From NCBI RefSeq assembly GCF_037038585.1, contig NC_092521.1, positions 52,522,398 to 52,586,397 on the forward strand: a DNA stretch of 64,000 nt. The letters run 5' to 3'. Position 1 is the first letter of the stretch. Each line of letters starts with the position of its first letter. The notes below the pieces were generated by a model, which was not told the origin of the DNA, did not search any database, and saw only the letters and a list, made by a program, of their open reading frames with translations. This document shows positions 12,586-55,700 of the stretch, one piece after another. The position numbers and the translations under genes are program-made. The DNA comes from Patagioenas fasciata. Taxonomy: Eukaryota > Chordata > Aves > Columbiformes > Columbidae.

Positions 12586-12591
12586 TTTATT
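12586..12591 (-). terminator. LPIN2: Candidate LPIN2 poly(A) signal
   Basis: Plus-strand TTTATT, i.e. AATAAA on the LPIN2 strand, about 4.1 kb past the stop codon. This gives a 3' UTR length of the same order as in mammals. Other in-orientation hexamers occur at 14434 and 11186, so the choice is tentative. Confidence 0.4.
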
Positions 12592-15500
12592 GTGATAACA
12601 TTGTTCTGAACATCCATAAACATTGCACTGAAGTGTGGGTTACTGTACCCAAGATAGTCCAGTCTTAACAAAAACCACTGTATTGGTATATCACAGATTT
12701 GACTATTTTAAACACACTACCTTATTAGTGATTGGGTTGTTTAACAATCAAGTATTTCACATCTTCAGCATAAAAACGAAACAAATGATTGAAGAGAGTT
12801 TTCCCACCCTCAAAATAAACCAGCATTTTAACTTTCATCTGGAAGTAATTAACACTGTATAAAAAATTCAAAACAACAATTCCATTCTATTCAGCAGAAT
12901 TTAACTTTGGAAACTAAAACTTCTTCAGGCAAAAGTGACACTTAAAGGCATCTCAAATTCCTTATGTATTTTTGATGTTTCATTATTAATTACCATTACA
13001 GTAATTTGAACAACTTGCATTCATACGAGAGCATTTTCTAGAAGACTTGTATGAAATATTAACATGAAATCTCATCTCTTTTGTCTTCACCATAAGCGGA
13101 TTCAGAGTTTGCTTCATAAGTTCCATAACAGAGTTGACACAAGTGTTAAAACTTTTCCAGTTGAAAAATAAAAAGTTTTAGAAGGAGTATACCAATGACA
13201 GGAAGCTAAGGATACACGAGCCAAGATTGCACATGCCATTGTGTACTCTTAGGGGTGAGCGCCCAACCTTTTGAAGTACAAACATGCTTGGTACAGAAAA
13301 TAAAAATCCAGAAATGTGTACCACTGAAGTTACTGATCTTTATATCGTTCTAGAAATGGGTAATGTCCAAGTCACTGACAAGTTTTGAATTGCAATATTC
13401 CTTATGTACTCCCAGATAAGTATCATTGACTCAGCCTCTGACACGGTTCCAACGCTAAGAGGATCTGCATCTTCAACAACACAGTCTTAACAGGGGTGTG
13501 TGTGCGCCTACAGACACACACACTTAGAAGTTCCTCTTTCACAGAAAGAATGATTTAGCTTGCGCTAATTTTAAATAAGTACATCACAGCTTGTTCTCAG
13601 ACATTAGTTTCAGGCCACTTCTCTCAACTAAGGTAACAAAAGCCAGGCCAATGCATAATTCTTATTTACTCCACTTTATATTAATATTGCAGCACAAGCC
13701 TACAGGTTTGATAGTAATGAGATATCTTTTCTAAAGTGCCCAGCAGTCCAAATTCCATTGGTATGCAGTGACAGGTACACTGACCCCATATTCTGTCCCA
13801 AAACAGGTTTAACAAGCAATCTGAAAAGCTTCAAATACAAGCCAGGTTTAGAAAAGAAAAACAAAACAAAAACCTCACCTTACTCATATCAGAAATACTC
13901 AAGAACACCTTTACATTTTACTAATAAACCAAAACTGTAGCTGTTATAGAGCAAAAAAAGCAAAATTTTAAGCTAAGCAACTTTTTGGGCATCTCTATAA
14001 TGCAAAGTAATAGGTCAGCAGAATGAGGAGCTCCCTACAACCGTACAACCCCCACATCCATACCAGCTTAAAGTATATGCATTTGGAGATATACTTGATA
14101 CTATTTTTCCACGCTGCTCATTTACTCAAGTCACCACCTTAAACATCCACAGCTTATCTTTATGACAATCTGAAAAAAAATAATGGAATGGAAGAAAAAA
14201 ATTAACCAAGTTTAAAAAAAAAAACCAACAAACAAAACAAACCAACTATATCAACCGAGAAAGATACAGCCAAACCTTGGCCACCAAGAATAAGTTGAGC
14301 ATGGTAAAGAAAATTTTGACATCCACAAAGGACTTTTTCAGGAAAGGCAGCTTCAATCCCTTTATGTAAGATAAAGTCTTCAGATAGAATATTTCATCTT
14401 GTAATTAAAAATACTTTGTCATGTTGGATTCTTATTTATTTTGAAGTCTTAAAGTGACTTAAAAGCTCAAATCCCATTGATATTCAAAGCACTTGGTGAT
14501 CATGAAAATTTCAGCTTCTAATGAAAGTTATGGAATAAAAGGAACAAAAAATAAAAAAAAAAATACATGGAATGATGTTTGTAAGCTTCTGACAGTAAAA
14601 AACCAAAAGCAACATGAGCAAAATATCCTTTGAGTTGCACCCTGTGAAATCTACTGGAATACTGAGTAATTGTTGACAAGACCACAAATCTGCTGAAACA
14701 GTCACAGAAAGTATCATTCTCTCTGTACAAGAGCAAGGATGCCTTTCAGTTCAGTGACACGCATGGCACACTGTGACAGACAGGTGTGTTTTCTTTCCCA
14801 CTCTAACACTCCTACTTCGAAAGACAGTTTCATGCTGATTTTACATGCCCCCACTCTTTCTTTAATATCTTACAAACACAGGAATACACTACAAAAAAGT
14901 CATCTCATTTATATAGTAATGTAAAAGCTATCTCCCCCCAAGCAGTTCACCAGCTCTCTAGCGTTAGCTGGTGTTAACCTGAACTGTGGGTTAAGACACT
15001 CAGCCTGATAAAGAAAATATTCCTGGAGAGGGGGTGTAAAACCCTGTTTTGCAGCTAGTGAGACACAGAGCTCCTCAGCTACATTCAGCCCAAGTAAGGA
15101 GAAGGGCCTGCCCAAGGCGTTTCTGAGAAAAGCAGCCCCAGCATAGGCACCACAGCAGGCAGAACACTGGGTAGCAGGTACCAATGCCTTCTGAAGATCA
15201 CTCACGCTTCCCTGCAGACCTCCCTGTCCCCACCGGGAGTGGTGTGTGGGGGAGAGCTTGCCCTGGAGCCTGGCGGAAATTCTGGATGTTGCCCCAGAAG
15301 GATGTTTAGTGCATGGCCCCAGGAACTTGCTTAAGGAGTGACAGAAAAGACTATGTGCCCAGAAAGCCCAGAACTGATGTTGAAATGACTGCATTCCTTA
15401 AGCCCTCTGGGCTGGTGGAATGATACATTCTCACCATAGATTTGTCCAAAGGAGGTTAAAGTCACTAACTCAAAAAACCAGAACTACCTTTGCCTTCAAG

Positions 15501-16669
15501 TATTTTTGGAGAGAGAAACACTAGCTGCTTTCACAGTTGATAAATACTAGACTTGGAATGCAATTTGTTCACAAGCTTGGATCCTAACCTGAGGAATGAC
15601 CAGCCTAATGTTTATGAATAACCCAAAACTTAGAAAGAAAAAAGAAAAAGGAAAAAAGAAAAAAAAGAAATTATTCTGCCCTGCAGCATTTAACCATTCT
15701 CATACCTGGAATCTCACTATTGAGCTGCATTTCCTTCCAGATACCAAAAACCTGCAATACAGAATTCTGGAAAGACCTGCAGTAGACAATTAAAAAATTA
15801 AATACATAGTTTTTTTAGTATTACAATTCCCTGAATATAATCTGTACATACGTTTTACTGGCCTACACAGCATACACACATATGCATCATCTCTGTGTTG
15901 AAAAAGGAAATAAAAATGCCAGCTCCCCAACTCTTACAGAAATGTTCAAGATTCTCCTCGATGGAAATTTAACACATTTAAGCATTTTATGTAAAAAAAG
16001 TAATAAACAGAGTTAGAGTGTGAATTGTACAAGTACAGACTTGTACGTGTAACAAAAGGCGTATTTACATTTGAAGAGGAATTTTGTGTCTTCAGAGTCT
16101 GTCAGGCTAGTAAAGTCTCCACATTTTCTGTATTCTAGCTGAGAAAGAGCACACTGGTCTTCGGTTCTGGCTCTTTTTAAAAAATGGCCTAATTGCCCAT
16201 CTGAACTTTAGACCATGTTTTTAATTAATAGGTCTGACATTCTATTTGGCAGTTTCCATACACTTTTTGGCTTCATTTTAGAAAATACACTATTAAGACT
16301 AATTAAAAAAAAATAATCTATGTTTACAATAAGGTCTGCATTGATGAAAATGCAAAGTCGCAGTTTACCTCAGCATTTAGTTGCCCTGAAGCACTTGGGT
16401 ACCAGGACCATCAATGACAGGCCAATCTCAAGTGCCTTAGCACACGTATATGAAGACAAGCAATAAAGAAACAAACAAACCAATCAACACCACACACAAA
16501 AAATAACAGACAGTAGCTTTTTCTTTGTTTTAAACCAATAAAGTGATTTCTTTAGTAAGACTTATGGTACCAGTATATAAATTAGCATCTTTGTTAAGAA
16601 AGTTCTTCACATTTAAACTGAAGTTGAGTAGCTGAATACGAAATTCCAACTCTGGGTGAGACTTATGTT
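12592..16669 (-). other. LPIN2: LPIN2 3' UTR (predicted)
   Basis: AT-rich sequence following the LPIN2 stop with no splice or coding signal. It includes a Pumilio-type element (UGUAAAUA on the transcript strand, 16062-16069), a GT/CA inverted repeat at 13496-13523, and a GC-richer block at about 14930-15400 with a 161-codon sense open frame. The 3' limit depends on which poly(A) signal is used. Confidence 0.6.
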
Positions 16670-47064
<30,395 letters not shown>

Positions 47065-47112
47065 CTAAGGGAGAGAAAAGAGGAAAAAAAAAAAAAAAAA
47101 AAGAGTAAATAC

Positions 47113-47141
47113 TTTTAAAAAACTTTAAAAGTTTTTTAAAA
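47113..47141. repeat. Perfect 14-bp inverted repeat with 1-nt spacer
   Basis: The arms TTTTAAAAAACTTT (47113-47126) and its exact reverse complement (47128-47141) surround a single A. It lies about 50-75 nt upstream of the LPIN2 exon 2 acceptor on the gene strand. Confidence 0.85.
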
Positions 47142-50100
47142 AATTGATTTTAAAAAAATCTAAATAGATGTGCAATGTCTTTTATCAATTACACTGATCA
47201 TTGTAATAAGCTTTACACAAATGCCTTCAAGAGTCAAGCATTTTGAGCCGATTCTTATATTGCTAACAGTCTCTAGAGTTATAAAACATATTCTTAATAT
47301 GATAACTTGAATCTATGATTATTTAAACATATTAAAACAACTTTTGAAGCATGTCATTTTTAAACCCCAAAGCCTAGATTCAAGTGACTACTCAGATAAG
47401 CTAAAAAGACAAATTAATTATCTGAATACGGCTTATTTAATATACTTGATTCTCTATCGAAAAAGGAGGAAAAAAAAGTCTAAAAAGTCAGGAAAAGTTA
47501 TGTAGACTGTACTACATGTAACTCTTCCTTCTTAGCTCTATGTTTTAAAAATGTCTGAGTCACCTTAAAGAAATTACTGAAAGATCTAATGGAAGACAGA
47601 GGAGTTCGAGAATGAGGGTGAAGAAAACAAACATGAAAGAAATCCAGTTTTCTTCCCATGTAAGGAAAGCACACCAACAGTGAATTTATTTTCTATTAAA
47701 CAAGTACTAAAACTTCCTGCAACATACAAATAACAAGTTTGTAGAAATGTTTCTTCGAAAGAACTGCCACTGACCTTCAGCAGTTAAAACTGGTGCAAGA
47801 TTTACCTGTGGTAGGTGATGTCAGCTACTCAAAAGTTACTGAGACTCTCCCATTAACCTTTTAATAATTAAACTACAATAAGTATCATCTATGTATGTAT
47901 ACTTCTCTAAACACCTTAATGAAGCTTGTAGGTACCTAGATTTAAAACAGCTGTTGAGGTAAAGTTTGCTCCATGAAAACACAATGTAACTAACATAATG
48001 ACCTTGTCCTGAACACGCTTCTCCATGAGAAGCAGATGATTTACCATGTAACAACCCTTATTTTCACAGAAATTAAACCTGAAAAATAAACACTAAATTC
48101 AAAATACCACATTTACATATGTGAAAAAAAATTCTTAATATATTGGAACAATGTGTAAACTTGGCTTAGTGTAAAGAATTATCTTACCCACTAACTACTT
48201 TTCCCAGGTTTCACTAAGTTTCTGTCAAGAGAAAACAAATCTCACAGGTTTTTTGTTGCTGTTCATACTCCTGACATTAAAAATTGAAAAAGAACAATAT
48301 GTAGTCTAGGTAAAGTGATCTTACTATAAGAGAGTGGGGAGTTCAGGACAGAATACAAGGAAAGGAAGATGGACACAACAAGATTATGCTACAGTCAAAC
48401 AAGATAAGCAAAGAACATACAGCACCACTTATCAAACATTCTAATTGTCTAATCCTTTAAAAATACTTAAGTGAATGAATTTTGAATTACTCCAAGTCTT
48501 TCAGACTAAGAATACAATGTGAACTATGACTGCCAAAAAGAAATGAAGTCCAAAGATTTCTCAGAGCTTTAACAGAAAGAGGAAAAAAAAAAACATCAAG
48601 GTGTTCTAATGGAAACTGAAGTGCAACCCTTCCTCATTCTACTGCCTCCAACCCAAAAGAACACTATAAACTCATTTCCAATACATCCAAGCAATTGCAG
48701 GCCTCTGAAGTTAAGTGTACCATTTGGGAGAACAAAGAGCCACAGCGAACAAGCAGAACACACAGCACTGCACACATAATGGGGCTTAAATTGTAAAAAA
48801 TCTATTTTGGGATAATATTTCTACTAAAAAAAGTCTACAGTGAATTCTTTGTCTATTTGCTAATCTATTTTTATTACCTTCTGAACAAGGTTTAGCATTT
48901 TTCTTAATACCTCTAAACAAAACCATATTGCACTACAGGAGTTCTTCCTCCTGATTCTGCTTTCATTATTTTGGTAATTAATCAATTATTTCTGTTCCGA
49001 GTCTTCGAAGTTTTCCTTACAGTAATATGGGGTATGTTGTATTCATTCAAAAGGAAGCTACTTTTGTAGCATCTAACAGTACCAATATAATGGTAAACAT
49101 GCAGGAAATCTAAAACTACTTTCAGAGACAGAACTGCTGCAGAAGTATTTTCTCCATTTCAGGTTTCTCAAGCCTAATATAGATTACCTAATCATATAAG
49201 ATTTTTGAAAAAATTCCTTCCTCTCCATAAGACTTAGGAAAATGTGGGGTTTCCAATCCAGATTTAAAACTGTGTAGAAATTATCCACAGAATTACTATA
49301 CTGGGTAACATGCTAGAGAATCTTCTCTCATAGCTTTTGTACCAATATGGTTGATGAAGACAAAAAGAACAGACTGTCATTGAGTAACTAATGAGATTAT
49401 CAGAATGGACTCCCTATCAACATTAATGATCAATAAAACTCAGTTTCATCAGTAAGTGGTTTCACATACAACTATAAAATTGACTGTTTGCTAATAAAAT
49501 AATTGCTCACTCTTGCTAAAAATGGCAGGTCTCACTTCAACTCTTCCTCATCTGACACTCTTAATGAGCTGAATTTAGCTCACTGACAACTGGCAGAAAT
49601 CTACCCATTCTGTTGTTGTTTCTTTCAGTGGGTTAGTAAATTACATTAGCTCATGAAGAACATGACAAATACCGGAGACCATGAGGCACACAGCAGCACC
49701 AGAGAGCTAGGGAAAAAACATCTAGGACAGGGAATTTAATATCTTCCTTCTAACAAGTGAGATATTTGCTGCATCTCATGGAACTCTAACCCAAGACAGA
49801 AAGGCAGCAATATCTCTGCTTTACTGTCTATGCAATTAGTCTTCCCTAACAACACCACTCATTTTTATTCTCAATCTCAGGAAAAATTCTCAAACACATA
49901 GTCATTATCATTCATGGCTGTACCTTGGCCACTTCCAAGAAAAGTCTCTGGTATTGGCTTACAAAGAAAAGTTGATTTCAGGTCACCAAGGAGACTGAAT
50001 TTGTTAAAAGAAATGTTTGGTACAATCAAGAATAGAAGTCCTTAACAGAGTCTCCATTGCATGTATTTCATTTCAGTGAATAGGACTTGAGAAGCTGACA

Positions 50101-52716
50101 TTAGTATGGAATTCTCTACCATTTAAGTAGTGACTGTTTAAAAGATCAAAGTTTCACACCAACTGCTAAGAGTTGAGTTTGGTTGATAAATAATCTAGAT
50201 TTCCTCAAATACATGCTAACTGACCTTGTTTAACCACAGAAAATCATCCAAAAAAACCCACAACTGAAATATTCACCTATTTTACACATATTCTTGCTTT
50301 CCCTTAGCAAAAGTTATTTCTGTAGTTTGCAGCACAGCCACTTCTATGATCATAAACAGAATAACTTCTTACGTGTGAAAAAGTTAAGAACTTTTGAACC
50401 TACTGAGTTTTAAAATAATGTTTATAAGGAAAGAAGCTTTTTATGGTCCAAGCCTTAATACAAACATTGTTTCATGCATTGTAAGGAATTAAAATTGTAG
50501 ATCAGAAACTAGTTTACATTATTGTTTATCAGGCTGTAGTTCAGCTTTCAACATAATGGTTCACTTTGTAAGATAAACATGTTATTTAAGAAGGTTCAAA
50601 CTGTAGTAAGCAAAAGATCAAATAGAAATAAAGTTCAATTCATATCTGAGAAACATGAGATGTTTAGTCATCTCAAATGCAGTCAAATTCCACAACTCTG
50701 CATAAAAGCAATGTAGCTCACTACTGCTTATTTTTCCAGGATAGCAAATTAAAAGGCTATCAGTACCCAAGGTCTCACAGCAGAAAAACACTTTTTGTCA
50801 CTTTTGAGGCTCCAGAGAGACTGGATTTTGAATGCTTATGCAATACTACCTAGTGTGCAAAAATTCTTATAGCTGACTATATTAACACTACTAAGTTAAG
50901 TGCAACTGTAATTGGAATGGGGGAAAAGATCTCTGTGTTCTCTATCATAAAAATGATTTTTTTTCTGGCAAGAAGCCATTATATGGCAAAAGACATAAAC
51001 TGAAACTTGGAAGAGACAGCGTAAAGGTAAATACAAAATAAGAAAACATCTACTTTGGATGTTTAAGAACTAAAAATAAAATTCTGTGCCTCCATCTACA
51101 AAATACTCAAATCAATTAAACTAAAATTTGCCCTGCATATTGACCTCCTCATGTTACAGCAATGAGGACTAGAACAACCCACAGAAATAATGATTAAACA
51201 GTACTACAACTCAGATTAAGTATCTAATATGGTCTACATGATATATAGCCAAATTTTCAAAACCCATCACCAGGAAATGCTTACATTAGCAAAACCTGAG
51301 CAGGAGGTTTTGTGGACAGGAATTATATCTATGTATTAACAAAGATGTTATTTTGGCTGCTACAAAACCAACACATTTTCTTGAACAGGTTTTTAATGTT
51401 ATTCAGTAATATCAATAGCTAAATGCAAAATATAATCAAAAGGCTCTCCAGAAATTTGTGTTTTCTGTGCATTTCGAGTACTGCTTTAGCAAGGGTAAAC
51501 TGTGTTTTTTGCATTCTTAAAGCCAACCTCTTTTCTAAAGTGCACTCATATGAACATTAACACTAAAAATGCCCAGTTAAACAACAGAAAAAGAAGAATG
51601 TAAGTTACTCAAAGGCAAGCTATTAGATTACTCTAGAGAGATACAGCTTTAGAGGGCATGAATTTTAACTATCACAGAAAAAAAAAAAAAGTTACTTAAA
51701 TGTAGATCTTAGCTTACAAGAGAATAGATATACATCTCATTTACTTCAAGACATGTTTATAGGACTAAAAGACAGACTAATGCCACATGATGTAGCAGTA
51801 AAGAATCTGCATTTGTTTCAAAAGATTAGGTAGAAAAGCAAAATAAAAACATGCATAGCAATGGTTACCCTCAATTTATCTCACCTTGCCTATATTTGCA
51901 TGTACATATATTTATGAGGCAGAAGCTTTGCTTAGCCAGAGAAAATCTTCAGCAAGTGTTTTACTAGTTTCTATTTTGTACCCTGAAAAGACTCGTGGCA
52001 AAAAAATGAGCTTATGAAACAGGACCACTATAGCACCAGGTCTACTAAGCAAAACCAAGCAAACGAAAACATCCTTGCTCCTATGTAAAGATTTTAATTG
52101 GTGTTTAGGATGGCTCCTAGTACTGCCCAGAGCATTTATGGCACAAAACCAGAAAACAAAGTCAGTCTGTTGAATGCCTAATTAAAGTCTTCCATGTACT
52201 ACTAAATATAGGCAGTCAATTTTAACATATTTCAACTGTGCTATAGGAAATTATATAACCCATAGGTAGCAAAAAATCTGTCAAACAACTCACCAAGATT
52301 CCAGAAGGAACCCTTTCATGGGCAGCAACAACCCTTCTATTGAAGTCATCTTCAAAACCATCCTTTTCTGAGAAATGCATCTCAGAAAACAGGAAACTAA
52401 CTTTCCAAAGCACAGGTAAATGCAAAGCTTAGAGCCATAACAGAATGTTGTATCAGCATTTCTTCTTTTTCCATAGAGGCAGAAGAATTACGTAAAATCT
52501 TGTGGTCTCTAAGAGCAGAATGTTTGGTATACTTTCCCACGCAGTATTATGATTAAAAAAGGAAGTGCTTCTTTAAGAAACCTCACACAGAAACTCCCTC
52601 ACCAATAAGCTTTGCTTGAAATGTCACAGCCCCCTTGCGCTCTTTGAGATAAGCAATAACATGGGCAGACTTTGCCATATGTTTGCACAGATAGGTAGTG
52701 ATCTTGTTTTACATCA

Positions 52717-52728
52717 GGTCACGTGACC
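52717..52728. promoter_or_regulatory. Palindromic CLEAR/E-box motif
   Basis: GGTCACGTGACC, a perfect 12-bp palindrome containing the 10-bp CLEAR consensus GTCACGTGAC bound by TFEB/TFE3 and related bHLH-Zip factors. It lies in LPIN2 intron 1, with a GATA-type AGATAA near 52649. Function is inferred from sequence only. Confidence 0.5.
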
Positions 52729-55700
52729 TTAGCTGAAGCTCCCACGAAAAGAAACAGGGATTTAGTTAATGATTCTTCAGCAAAGTCTACATTAGCTCAC
52801 TAAGAGACTTTTCGCCCGCTGTTGCAACTCTACCACCTGTAGCAGCATTTGAAGTCCCAGTTCAGCCAGTGCACACACAATTCAGCAATGGCTCCTGCCT
52901 CTCCACACGCCTACTCCCTCTGCTGATGGTTCGCTGGGCTAGCTAGTCACATTTGATAGGACAAATCTGATGACATTTCAGGGTCTAGTATTTGCGGGCT
53001 ATTCGCACCCCCGTCCTTGGAATTGCATTATAACAGTAAAGAGACAATAGACAACCATACAAAAACAACACTCACCAAAATAAACATATTTTCCTGCGGA
53101 AATTTCTCTACTTTCTTTAAACTGAACTGTTAAAGCAGTATAATTTGGGTATGTGGACAACGTACACAAGCTTATTGTATACCCACCTTTTGTGACTGAA
53201 AATAAGAACTAATTTTTGATCAGAGGAATTTTGAAATGTCATTGAATTCTCTACACAGTATCATGGCTAGGTGAAATAACTGAGGAACTGCAGTAGTGTA
53301 AGGAAATAATTCTATCCCTGACTGGGAGAGACATTCAGCACAAACACATTCTCATTACCTTAAACCCATGCATCTCTTCCCCATCCCCACAGTGTTACTT
53401 TTGTGTCTGCTACTGAAGATTGTGGAGGACTACGGTTTGAAATACAAACTAAAAAATAATCTAGGATTCTACACACTATCCTCCTCAAAGTTTTGTAAGT
53501 TTATGCATTAGGTTCTGATACAAGGACAATGAATCAAATTATTGGATGCAACCTAAATGGCTTGTAGGTTTCCAAAATCAGTAACGAACCACGTTTGAGG
53601 CCAAAACTAAGTCAGTCTTTATGATAAAATCCTAAATTGAGTGTTGGGATTGCTACATCTGGAATAAGGTTGAAATAAATTGGTACTATCTCTGGGCCCT
53701 TTTCTATACACTGAAAAAAATCATATTTAATGTGGCTCTTCACATGAAAAATTACTGGTTTTGTTAGCAGACATGACAAGTGTTTTCACAGGATAATAAG
53801 AATTACTAGACACTCAATTTTCCTCTGCTTGTTCATCATGCCTTTATCATGTGTGTTCCATTAAAATATGGTAAAAAAATACAGTATGAGCACAGTTCAT
53901 AGCTAGCTTTGTAAGACAGTGCTTCTGTTCAAACATACTTCGCTTTACGGAGGGTTTTTGTGTATAATTTTCTGTTACACATATTCTATTTCAGTATCAT
54001 TCATCATTTCAGATTGACACTATTTTCTTCCAAGTTTCTGAAAGCATTTTAAAAGACAGCCTTTCTAGAATACAGATAAAACTGCGGTCACTGCACAGGC
54101 AGTAAGGTAAGATTTAAACAGGCAATAAGCTTTGCACATTTAGTAAGCTTCCTTGTCTTTTACTTCTCAATATTAATAAGTTAAATAACATGTAATTCCA
54201 TCTGAGTAAGTTTAAGTACTACATCATTTACTTGCAATTTACAGAGGAAAATTAGCTTTAGTTTTGAAAAGCAAAGCACCCCAAATTTGGAATTATTAGA
54301 AGCAATGTTTTTCATGTAACCTTAATCCAGCTCTTTGGTGTGGTGTAGCTTCAGAAAGCACATGAGTTTTTTCAGTAGCCTCATGCAAGTTAATACTGCA
54401 AAGATCAGTCATCATCCTGTGTTCTTTCTTTTTTTTTTTCCCCTCTGCTCTTTGTGGGTCTACATATTTTATCCCATTGCTCTTTAGTCAAAATCCCTGA
54501 TGGGAAGCATGATTCCATTTTTAAATGACACTCTTCTATAGCAACCTTTGCAATATACTTGATTGCATTCATTTAATTTTACAGCATCCCAGAGACGCTG
54601 CATTATTTTTTCACCTATGTAATGGAAAACTCAGGGCAGGAGATTAGGAATTAAAAATACAGGAGGTTTTAGCACAGTTAAAACTCGACTTTGCAGAGTT
54701 TCCCTCCATTTTTTACCTCTTCACATATTCAAAACATTGTTTCGATAGGCTACATTTGTAGCTGTTGATCAGATTTACTTATCCTAGATGGTCATTACAA
54801 AAAAAAAAAAATAAAAAAATTGCCTGATTGCCTGTGATAATGACATTTAGGTGGACAGAACACAGCTACAGGACATTTCCCCAGCTTTCATCAGCACATG
54901 TCATTCTAAGTTCCGTAAGGAAAGAAGCAGATATCCTAAAGACATGAGCTGCTATCAGTATACAACCACAATTTCACAATTCACTCAGGGATCAGGATAA
55001 ATTTGCTAAGATGAATGAATGAGACAAAGCCTTCTCTAATTGATACATCCTAATAGGTAAAGCAAGTATGGGACCACCTTTGTTCACATCCCATATGTCT
55101 CCTTCACTCCATCCTGCACCAAATAATTTATCAACTAAGACCTAAGTGCCACAATTCTCAGTCTTACACCCCGTCCTTACACTTGAAAAGGTCCTTTCTC
55201 CCCAAGCCTCAACTGCGATTCCTAAATTCCACTACACTTCTTTATTTTCATGCACTTTTTACACTTTGTTTACTGGGTGCAAACAAAGGGCAACAGTTCC
55301 AAATTCTGCTACAGAGATTATAAAAATCAGAGTGGGACTGAAAATGCTTTCTTGTGCTCAAGTTCTTGCTCTTAGCCCTGGTCTGAGGCATCTGCTTACT
55401 GAAACTGGAAATAAAGTTCTGCTCATCCCAGCTTGTCGTAAATTACATTCAATACAGCATCTTAGTTACTTTTAACTGCAAGTCTATTCATTCTCAATAT
55501 AGACTTTTAAACCTAATACAAAGGCTAACAGCTTTGCTAAATTCAAATAAATTTACACACAAATAACAGCTAACATACTGAATGAAGGCCATCTGTCTAA
55601 GATCCCTTCTGAAAGGGACACAAGAACTTTTCTAAGATAAAACAGCTAGAGTTTTTCCTCTAGTACAGTGGAAACATGCGATCAAATTTCACTTCTCATA

